A stretch of DNA of 6,710 nucleotides from Candidatus Babelota bacterium (GTDB lineage Bacteria; Babelota; Babeliae; Babelales; Babelaceae): assembly GCA_003484685.1 (NCBI GenBank), contig DNBB01000006.1, positions 32,437-39,146 of the forward strand, in the 5' to 3' direction. The first letter of the stretch is position 1; each line of letters starts with the position of its first letter. The notes beneath the pieces were generated by a model. The model was not told where the DNA came from and searched no databases. It saw nothing but the letters and a program-made list of their open reading frames with translations. Below are positions 1 through 5,196 of the stretch, piece after piece. The position numbers and the translations under genes were made by a program.

Positions 1-1626
1 ATTATGAATTACACTCCACATGATCGCGAAATATGGCTCTTCTCCGCAACAGTCAAAAGCGGTATTCGTGATATCATTTCAAAATATATGCCTGATGTGC
101 AGTCAATTTCTGCGAGCAAAACCCAGATTGGCGCTTCAACAACAAAACAATATTTTTGCATGGTTCCGTCACATAGCCGCTTGGATGCGCTTTGCCGGTT
201 TATCGAATGCGCGCCAGACTTTTATGGTTTTATATTCTGCCAAACGAAGATGTTAACCAGCGAAATCGCTGACCAGTTAGCTCGCCGCGGCCTTATCGTA
301 GGTGCCCTTCATGGTGACTTAAGCCAAACACAACGCAACAGCGTAATCAAAAAGTTCAAAAGCCGTGATTATTCTATTGTTGTTGCAACCGACGTTGCAG
401 GACGAGGAATTGACATCCAGGATCTTACCCACGTAATTAACTACTCTCTCCCCGAGGACTTTGAAAGCTATGTGCATCGGACTGGACGCACCGGACGTGC
501 GGGCAAAGAAGGAATCGCCATCAGCTTTATCAATCGATCCCAAGCTAAGGATATTAATACCATCGAACGTAAATTTAAAATCACGATTAACCCAATTGAG
601 GTCCCAACTCGTGATCAAATCATCGCACAGCGCTTAGCGCATGTTGCTGAATATGCACAGGAAAAACTTGTCGAATCAGTTGAGGAAACCATACCTGGCC
701 AAGCGCAGCGCGCAATAAGCACTACACTTGCTCACCTTACCGCCGAACAATGGCAAACATTAGCGGCTCACTTAATTTATGAAAAACACTTAAAATCCGC
801 ATTCGAATCAAAAAAAGATATCGCATCCTACGCAACAAAAGAGCGCAGCGACGAAAACTCAGAGCAAGTAGATGAAATCATGTTCCATATTGGTCTTGAT
901 GACAACTTGACTGAACAAGAATTTCGCACAGTGCTACTAAGCAAAACCCTGATACAAGAGAATCAAATTCTCAAAATTCGAATGATACGTCGCCGTACCT
1001 TTGTACGGGTTCTTCCTGAATGCATTGAACAAGTAATTTCAGCGCTCAAAGACGAAGAGCTTGCGGGCCGCAAACTTCGTGGCACCGTCTACAAAGAAGA
1101 ACGCAATCGCACTCCACGCCGCACCGAACACTCCTCTAACGAACGCACAAGCCGTGGATATCAGGGCGGCTCTCGCCGAGAAACTCGTGGTGGTTATCAA
1201 TCAGAACGCTCCTCCTCTTTCCGCCCCGCACGTCGTAGCGAAAATCGCGGCGAACGTAGCGAGGGTAGTCGCTTTGGCAGTGAAGGTCGTGAGCGCGGCA
1301 CAGGTTCATCCTCCCGCTTTGGTGGTGAAAGTCGTGAGCGCAGCACAGGCTCTTCTCGCTTTGGCAGTGAAGGTCGTGAGCGTAGCACAGGTTCATCCCG
1401 CTTTGGTGGTGAAAATCGTGAACGCAGCACAGGCTCTTCTCGCTTCGGCAGTGAAGGTCGTGAGCGCGGGGAAAGTTCCCGATTTAGCAACGAAAACCGT
1501 GAAAATAGAGCAGGAAGTCGATTTTCTTCAGAAAATCGTGATCGCCGCGGAAGCGAAAAATTCGGCGAAAGTCGTGATCGCTTCGAAGAAAAAACATTCA
1601 AGAAAAGCTGGAACAAAGACTTTTAA
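1..1626 (+). CDS. DEAD-box ATP-dependent RNA helicase, C-terminal part (5' end outside window)
   Basis: This is an RNA-unwinding ATPase of the DeaD/CsdA type, expected to act in the cytoplasm on structured RNA or ribosome precursors. The frame is open from base 1, so the Met at base 4 is internal; the Walker and DEAD motifs must lie upstream. Counting from that Met, motif III SAT is at 14-16, motif IV FIFCQTK at 76-82, ALHGDL at 101-106, motif V ATDVAGRGID at 128-137, and motif VI HRTGRTGRAG at 158-167. Residues about 291-364 (from EIMFHIGLDD to LRGTVYKEE) resemble the DbpA-type RNA-binding domain found in DeaD/CsdA/DbpA. Residues about 365-540 form a basic, disordered tail with repeated SRFGxExRER units. 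The gene ends at TAA 1624-1626, followed by hairpins. Family assignment is firm. The exact orthologue (deaD, csdA or rhlE-like) cannot be fixed without the N-terminus. Confidence 0.95.
   Translation: MMNYTPHDREIWLFSATVKSGIRDIISKYMPDVQSISASKTQIGASTTKQYFCMVPSHSRLDALCRFIECAPDFYGFIFCQTKMLTSEIADQLARRGLIVGALHGDLSQTQRNSVIKKFKSRDYSIVVATDVAGRGIDIQDLTHVINYSLPEDFESYVHRTGRTGRAGKEGIAISFINRSQAKDINTIERKFKITINPIEVPTRDQIIAQRLAHVAEYAQEKLVESVEETIPGQAQRAISTTLAHLTAEQWQTLAAHLIYEKHLKSAFESKKDIASYATKERSDENSEQVDEIMFHIGLDDNLTEQEFRTVLLSKTLIQENQILKIRMIRRRTFVRVLPECIEQVISALKDEELAGRKLRGTVYKEERNRTPRRTEHSSNERTSRGYQGGSRRETRGGYQSERSSSFRPARRSENRGERSEGSRFGSEGRERGTGSSSRFGGESRERSTGSSRFGSEGRERSTGSSRFGGENRERSTGSSRFGSEGRERGESSRFSNENRENRAGSRFSSENRDRRGSEKFGESRDRFEEKTFKKSWNKDF
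1267..1590 (+). repeat. In-frame tandem repeats encoding SRFGxExRERxxGS units
   Basis: Eight consecutive units begin at 1267, 1312, 1354, 1396, 1438, 1477, 1516 and about 1555. The first is 45 bp, the next three 42 bp, the following ones 39 bp and more diverged, and the last is partial. All lengths are multiples of three, so the helicase frame is kept. Units 1, 3 and 5 read SRFGSEGRER, while units 2 and 4 read SRFGGE(S/N)RERSTGS. At DNA level, units 2 and 4 differ at about 2 of 42 positions. This alternation points to an 84-bp dimer as a recent duplication unit. The encoded segment is rich in Arg, Ser, Glu and Gly and is probably disordered and RNA-binding, like RGG-type tails of other DEAD-box proteins (inference). 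Confidence 0.9.
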
Positions 1627-1628
1627 AA

Positions 1629-1664
1629 AACAGTAAAAGTTCCAAGGCTCTTTTAAGTACTGTT
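1629..1664 (+). other. Hairpin just downstream of the helicase stop
   Basis: The left arm AACAGTA (1629-1635) is complementary to TACTGTT (1658-1664). Inside it, AAAG (1636-1639) pairs with CTTT (1650-1653), leaving a TTCCAAGGCT loop and a small bulge on the right side. It starts three bases after the stop codon and directly abuts the stronger hairpin at 1664. It may be a transcript-end or RNA-stability element. It has no T-tract of its own, so it is not a complete intrinsic terminator. Confidence 0.45.
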
Positions 1665-1703
1665 GTAGAGATAGAGGCTTATGCTTCTATCTCTACATTT
1701 GTT
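1664..1703 (+). terminator. Probable intrinsic terminator of the helicase gene
   Basis: TGTAGAGATAGA (1664-1675) pairs perfectly with TCTATCTCTACA (1686-1697). The stem extends inward by a G-U pair and two G-C pairs around a TTAT loop (1679-1682), for about 15 bp in total. It is followed by TTTGTT (1698-1703), a short, imperfect T-tract. The position between the helicase stop and the next gene fits a Rho-independent terminator. The outer stem is not GC-rich and the T-tract is weak, so partial termination or an mRNA 3'-end stabiliser are alternatives. Confidence 0.6.
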
Positions 1704-1725
1704 ATCATGAGAGGAAAGTAAATCA

Positions 1726-1756
1726 TTTACGTGGGGGATAAAATAGTGGCTATACT
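1726..1756 (+). promoter_or_regulatory. Possible sigma70-type promoter for the alpha/beta-hydrolase gene
   Basis: TTTACG (1726-1731, 4 of 6 matches to the -35 consensus) and TATACT (1751-1756, 5 of 6 to the -10 consensus) are separated by 19 bp, slightly longer than ideal. Another -10-like hexamer, TAAAAT, lies at 1739-1744. Transcription from TATACT would begin near 1763, giving a leader of about 30 nt before the ATG at 1794. This fits that ATG and not the upstream GTG at 1731. It is a weak call based on consensus only. Confidence 0.3.
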
Positions 1757-1793
1757 ACATAAAAAAGACCGGTGCTCATCTGGAGCAATATCC

Positions 1794-3113
1794 ATGAAAA
1801 CACGCCAAAACATCCTCATCGCCCTGGCCGTTGCCACAACGCTGGGTATCCCGTATGGCATCTATCGCTATCAAAAACTTTTAAATCTCAGCAAAACTAA
1901 CAACCCAACGCACCAACAAACTCATACTCCCGGGATAAAACCCGCAGTCGAAGGGTTAACGGTTTTTATACACGGGACCACGGGAAGTTCGCTCAATTTT
2001 TGCGACCCGGTGCACTGTTTTACCCAAAGCGCCTCGCTTGATGAAGCCCCTTTGAACCAATCGAAAAAAAACCGAGCAGAAAAAATTGTCGAATCGTATC
2101 GTAATCACCCTGCCATGACCTATGATCAACTTCTCGACAACGAAGGACTTGTTATCTGGAAACCAGAAGCAACTTCTGACCGTCAGGCAGCAACCTATCT
2201 TATTCCTGCATACAAAAAAATGGCTAAAATTACCCAAACAAGCGCACGTAACGAAACATATGCGCTCTTTGGATGGAATGGAATACTCTCACAAAAAGCT
2301 CGTAAAGATGCAGGTTACCGCCTTTACCATGCGCTTATTGACTATCAAAAGCAACAACAACTAAATGGCCAAATAGAAGCACGAATCCGGCTTATCACCC
2401 ATAGCCACGGAGGCAACGTCGCTCTTTGGCTCGCTGAGGCGGAAGCATTGTACAAAAAAGGGCTTGTAATAGAGACTTTAATTATGTTGGGAGCTCCAAT
2501 TCAGGAAGAAACAATAGAATTTATTCAAAGTTCAATCTTTCGCAACATTCACCTTTGTTACTCAACCGGAGACAGTGTTCAACGATCAGACTGCATCTCT
2601 ACGGGTTGTCACAAAAGCTTTGCGCGCATGCAAGACCTTGTTGATTTAGAAGCTATCACCAAAAAAAATCCCGCGCTCAAGCGGCATGACATTCTCCTGG
2701 GAATCAATCAAAAGGCTGAACAAGTCACGCATATTAATATGTGGTTAAGTGGCCGTTCACTAAAACTTTCGCCTGCCTTTGGTCCACTTCCTTTTATGGT
2801 CTTGTTACCAGTATTAATCAAAGCAACCGAGGTCGATGACATCCCCTGCCAAAGCAAGCTATCAGTAGATGTCATCAAAGGCGCTCTATACTTTAATTTT
2901 TATCACAACCAATTCACATCCCATTTACAACGGAGCGTATCCTGGGAAGAGGAGAACCTGTTTTACACGTATGCCGAGGCACCAAAAGAAGTATTCACGA
3001 TACTTTCATACTGGGCAAACCGCATGAATGAGGAATGGCGCCCCTACGACAAATCTCGCAATCTGTTTTGGAATAAGAAAAATCTAGAAATACTTAAATC
3101 TGCACTCTGGTAA
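1794..3113 (+). CDS. Exported or membrane-anchored alpha/beta-hydrolase (lipase/esterase-like), substrate unknown
   Basis: This encodes 439 residues with an N-terminal export signal: basic MKTRQN, then a hydrophobic stretch at about 7-23. There is no lipobox Cys, so it is either a cleaved signal peptide or an uncleaved anchor. FIHGTTGS (58-65) looks like the oxyanion-hole HG motif. LITHSHGGNVALWLAEA (200-216) is the nucleophile elbow with probable Ser204; the usual first Gly of GxSxG is Thr. LIMLGAP (229-235) fits the next strand. D260 in YSTGDSVQ is a plausible catalytic acid, and H313 in VTHINMW a plausible catalytic His (both inferred). Cysteines at 70, 75, 255, 267, 272 and 352 would allow disulfides outside the cytoplasm. 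I chose ATG 1794 because GGAG (1782-1785) sits 8 nt upstream and the signal begins there. A GTG at 1731 would add 21 residues but lacks a well-spaced ribosome site. Fold is fairly sure; the reaction is not known. Confidence 0.8.
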   Translation: MKTRQNILIALAVATTLGIPYGIYRYQKLLNLSKTNNPTHQQTHTPGIKPAVEGLTVFIHGTTGSSLNFCDPVHCFTQSASLDEAPLNQSKKNRAEKIVESYRNHPAMTYDQLLDNEGLVIWKPEATSDRQAATYLIPAYKKMAKITQTSARNETYALFGWNGILSQKARKDAGYRLYHALIDYQKQQQLNGQIEARIRLITHSHGGNVALWLAEAEALYKKGLVIETLIMLGAPIQEETIEFIQSSIFRNIHLCYSTGDSVQRSDCISTGCHKSFARMQDLVDLEAITKKNPALKRHDILLGINQKAEQVTHINMWLSGRSLKLSPAFGPLPFMVLLPVLIKATEVDDIPCQSKLSVDVIKGALYFNFYHNQFTSHLQRSVSWEEENLFYTYAEAPKEVFTILSYWANRMNEEWRPYDKSRNLFWNKKNLEILKSALW

Positions 3114-3753
3114 TAGAACAAATTTCACTACTCCGATTCCCAGCAATAGAACCGTATTTTGCTCGACGTTGGATAAGATGTTCCATTACCAAAGAAGACC
3201 AACTCTCCATCTCACTCATGCATGAGCAACATTGTGCAAAGTTCATCAATTCACCAGAAGCCAGTTCGGATCGTATTGAAATATCAGCAGAATCCCCATG
3301 CACAAGAAACACAACCCCCATATGAACACGCCCCACGGCGTTAGTATCGTCATTAATAAAACCAAGCAATTCGCCATCTAATATACCGGCATAACAAACT
3401 TCTTCGCGAAACTCACGCAACCCCCACTCAAAAATTGTTGGGGTAGACTTTGTATCTTCCGAACGAATGTGGCCACCAATACCCAACGTCATCTTGCTCG
3501 CCAAACGAGTCTCGTTAGCTGAGGCAGCGCGTTGCATCAAAAAAAGCTTTTCATCTGTATGAAAAATGAAGTACGGAATAATTTGTTTAAATCGCTCATC
3601 ATGTTCCGCGGTAGCACGATCCATAAAAAATCCGTGTTTACTAATTGCATCCATAATAGGCGACAATGCCTCAGCCGATATTCCATAAAAAGCCTTACCG
3701 ATTGGTGGCAATATTTCCTGGCGCGATACGACCAAAACGTTTTCATTAATCAC
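3094..3753 (-). CDS. Nudix hydrolase, COG4112-like (MutT family, predicted phosphoesterase)
   Basis: This encodes 219 residues. Nudix enzymes hydrolyse nucleoside diphosphates linked to another moiety, using Mg2+ held by glutamates of the Nudix helix. GIGGH (91-95) and REFREEV (113-119) form the Nudix box, with catalytic-type E114, E117 and E118. The spacing between Gly and REFREE is about five residues longer than in Gx5Ex7REUxEExGU, and the Gly after the last Glu is displaced. GFINDDTNAVGRVHMGVVF (131-149) and the C-terminal MESWS segment (182-186) recall, from memory, the COG4112 group of MutT-like phosphoesterases. The start is GTG 3753: an in-frame TGA lies eight codons upstream, and AGGGAG sits 6 nt before the GTG. 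It converges on the hydrolase gene, overlapping it by 20 bp, and diverges from brnQ. Substrate is unknown. Confidence 0.85.
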   Translation of the reverse strand: MINENVLVVSRQEILPPIGKAFYGISAEALSPIMDAISKHGFFMDRATAEHDERFKQIIPYFIFHTDEKLFLMQRAASANETRLASKMTLGIGGHIRSEDTKSTPTIFEWGLREFREEVCYAGILDGELLGFINDDTNAVGRVHMGVVFLVHGDSADISIRSELASGELMNFAQCCSCMSEMESWSSLVMEHLIQRRAKYGSIAGNRSSEICSITRVQI

Positions 3754-3759
3754 AGCCGA

Positions 3760-3765
3760 CTCCCT
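3760..3765 (-). promoter_or_regulatory. Shine-Dalgarno site fixing the GTG start of the Nudix gene
   Basis: On the minus strand this reads AGGGAG, followed by a 6-nt spacer and GTG (3753-3751). No ATG is available near the start, and an in-frame TGA lies just upstream. This makes the GTG start confident. Confidence 0.75.
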
Positions 3766-3772
3766 ATATAAA

Positions 3773-3802
3773 TGTCATACGGTTAAGAGTAACGCAAATA
3801 AA
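3773..3802 (+). repeat. Imperfect direct repeat, copy A
   Basis: The copy begins TGTCATAC and ends CAAATAAA, with a TTAAGAG core between them. Copy B at 3892-3920 has the same ends and a similar core, one base shorter. Copy A lies about 20 bp upstream of the Nudix start codon. Confidence 0.45.
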
Positions 3803-3891
3803 AAAAATAATAAAACCAAGCGCGAGAAACTCGATTAATTCGAGCAATGCAAAGCATGAAAGAGGGATGAACTTGTAAAATAGGACATTTT

Positions 3892-3920
3892 TGTCATACT
3901 TAACAGATGTTACAAATAAA
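3892..3920 (+). repeat. Imperfect direct repeat, copy B
   Basis: The copy begins TGTCATAC and ends CAAATAAA, like copy A at 3773-3802, with a TTAACAG core. It lies in the likely promoter region of brnQ, about 85 bp before the start codon. A regulator-binding pair is possible. AT-rich sequence can also produce such similarity by chance. Confidence 0.45.
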
Positions 3921-3950
3921 TTTTGATATTTCTGCAAAAAAACAGACAGC

Positions 3951-3969
3951 GCCGCATTCTCTGGGCGGC
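3951..3969 (+). promoter_or_regulatory. GC-rich hairpin in the brnQ leader
   Basis: GCCGC (3951-3955) pairs with GCGGC (3965-3969) around a 9-nt loop, in an otherwise AT-rich region. It lies 36 nt before the brnQ start. No T-tract follows, so it is not an intrinsic terminator. It could shape the 5' leader or be part of an attenuation element (inference). Confidence 0.35.
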
Positions 3970-3982
3970 ATGACGTGTTAAC

Positions 3983-3998
3983 CCCATCAAACTGGGAG
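3983..3998 (+). promoter_or_regulatory. brnQ Shine-Dalgarno within a possible small hairpin
   Basis: GGGAG (3994-3998) lies 7 nt before ATG 4006 and is the ribosome site that sets the brnQ start. CCCA (3983-3986) can pair with TGGG (3993-3996), covering part of this site. With only four base pairs, the masking is weak unless stabilised by a factor or by tertiary structure. Confidence 0.5.
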
Positions 3999-4005
3999 AT
4001 TATCC

Positions 4006-5169
4006 ATGAGAAAGAGTCTCATATTTTCAAGCATACTTACCACCAGTCTTACCATTTTTGCTATGTTGTTTGGCGCCGGAAACCTTATCTTCCCTTTGCG
4101 ACTTGGTGTTGATTGCCAAGGCAACATACTTCCCGTCTTTCTCGGCTTTACTACCACGGGAATTTTGCTTCCAGTACTAGGTCTCATTGGCATCGTGCTT
4201 TTTGATGGCAACTACACAGCGTTTTTTGGCCGCCTCGGCAATATCTGGGGCCAACTTCTTATTCTTTTGTGTATGATCATCATTGGTCCCGGTGTTGTCA
4301 TGCCCCGCATTACCGGATTTGTGTATGAAATGACCCGACCATTTTTGTTTGGTACACCACTTTGGGGCTTTGTTATAGGATTTTCCCTTATCGTCTTTTT
4401 AGCTACATATCGGCTAAACCGCGTCCTTGATATCATCGGCAAATTTCTCAGTCCCGCAAAACTCACCAGTATTATTGGACTTATCACCGTTGGCGCCGCA
4501 GTAGGTGGCACACTGGTAAAAGAACCTATAAATACTACCCAACTCTTTCTAACTGCCTTTAAGGGCGGATATATGACGCTTGATCTCTTGGGCACCATAT
4601 TTTTTGGCGCCATTATTGTTAAGCTTCTTGCTAACTACGGCGAAGCTAGCATTAATCGACACAAAGCGGCCATTATAACAGGCTTGTCTGGCGTTATTGC
4701 CGGCATAATCCTAGGAATAGTCTATTTGGGTATAACCTTACTGGGTGCATGGCACGGGCGAGGCCTGGAGCTTTTGAACCCTGGAGAAATTTTCAACATC
4801 ATTGCATTCCGCATTCTCGGCAACTGGGGAGCAGCGGCTGTTGCACTTATTATAGCGCTTGCGGGATTAACCACGCTTGTCTCACTCACCCTTGTAGTCA
4901 GCGATTATTTGCAACGCATGCTCAAAGGGCGCCTATCTTTCCAGGCTATCGTCCTATTGGTCCTTGTTTTTTCAGGTATACTAGCAAGTTTTGGTCTTGG
5001 AGAAATTCTTATAAAATCAGAACCAGTTATCCTCTTGCTCTATCCATTGATCATTGCGGTAACGATTTGTAATATACTGTACAAGTTGATTGGCTTTACC
5101 TGGATCAAAACACCCGTCCTCTTAACCGGGATCGCAACCGTTTGGTTTATGTTTTTTTCTGGTATCTAA
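4006..5169 (+). CDS. brnQ: Branched-chain amino acid transport system II carrier (BrnQ/LIVCS family)
   Basis: This is a cation-coupled importer of leucine, isoleucine and valine in the inner membrane (LIVCS family, TC 2.A.26). The protein has 387 residues, somewhat shorter than the roughly 440 of enterobacterial BrnQ, and is almost wholly hydrophobic with about 11-12 membrane segments. The first segment carries the family signature FGAGNLIFP (22-30). FKGGYMTLDLLGTIFFGAIIV (185-205) matches the conserved region around GYLTMDTLGALVFG of E. coli BrnQ. Further segments lie near 42-66, 82-100, 118-135, 152-170, 220-249, 270-298, 313-333, 338-358 and 368-385. GGGAG precedes the ATG by 7 nt. leuS starts 27 bp after the stop in the same direction with no terminator between, so co-transcription is likely. 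Which of Leu, Ile or Val is preferred cannot be read from sequence. Confidence 0.92.
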   Translation: MRKSLIFSSILTTSLTIFAMLFGAGNLIFPLRLGVDCQGNILPVFLGFTTTGILLPVLGLIGIVLFDGNYTAFFGRLGNIWGQLLILLCMIIIGPGVVMPRITGFVYEMTRPFLFGTPLWGFVIGFSLIVFLATYRLNRVLDIIGKFLSPAKLTSIIGLITVGAAVGGTLVKEPINTTQLFLTAFKGGYMTLDLLGTIFFGAIIVKLLANYGEASINRHKAAIITGLSGVIAGIILGIVYLGITLLGAWHGRGLELLNPGEIFNIIAFRILGNWGAAAVALIIALAGLTTLVSLTLVVSDYLQRMLKGRLSFQAIVLLVLVFSGILASFGLGEILIKSEPVILLLYPLIIAVTICNILYKLIGFTWIKTPVLLTGIATVWFMFFSGI

Positions 5170-5186
5170 CACCTGTTACCCATTCT

Positions 5187-5190
5187 AAGG
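5187..5190 (+). promoter_or_regulatory. leuS Shine-Dalgarno site
   Basis: AAGG (5187-5190) is separated by six T residues from ATG 5197, a good spacing. It lies within the 27-bp gap after brnQ. The following protein sequence starts exactly where LeuRS proteins normally do, which supports this ATG. Confidence 0.6.
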
Positions 5191-5196
5191 TTTTTT

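Larger units (their letters stand above)
3754..4005. other. Divergent intergenic region between the Nudix gene and brnQ
   Basis: This 252-bp AT-rich stretch has no supported gene or tRNA. It must hold promoters for both flanking genes. Seen here: a pair of imperfect direct repeats (3773-3802, 3892-3920); overlapping short hairpins CGAG-AAA-CTCG and CTCGA-TTAAT-TCGAG (3823-3844); ATGC-AAA-GCAT (3847-3857); GACA-TTTT-TGTC (3884-3895); and a GC hairpin (3951-3969). A possible extended -10 for brnQ is TGT-TACAAA (3908-3916), but its candidate -35, TTGTCA (3891-3896), is only 14 bp away, so the promoter is not settled. No T-box leader consensus was found. Confidence 0.6.

Noticed and set aside
1267..1590. 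CRISPR-like array
   Set aside because: The units are contiguous, in-frame and coding, with no distinct spacers.
1061..1636. Long second-frame open frame (191 codons), and minus-strand open frames at 1136-1396 and 1197-1616
   Set aside because: They overlap the helicase repeat tail and result from the repetitive codon pattern there. The protein sequences are themselves low-complexity, have no family motif, and the helicase frame is the well-supported one.
1731..1793. Upstream GTG start adding 21 residues to the hydrolase
   Set aside because: It lacks a correctly spaced ribosome site, its extension would put a charged segment before the export signal, and ATG 1794 has GGAG at 8 nt and starts a typical signal sequence.
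3847..3882. Tiny leader peptides (MQSMKEG or MNL) before brnQ
   Set aside because: No properly spaced ribosome site, no run of Leu/Ile/Val codons and no attached attenuator terminator.
3754..4005. T-box leucine riboswitch or tRNA upstream of brnQ-leuS
   Set aside because: No T-box consensus (AGGGTGG...ACCGCG), no long specifier stem and no tRNA T-arm signature (GTTCRA) were seen; the region is also short for a T-box leader plus promoter.
4212..4613. Minus-strand open frame of 133 codons within brnQ
   Set aside because: It is antisense to a clear membrane transporter gene and has no recognisable domain, consistent with a shadow frame.
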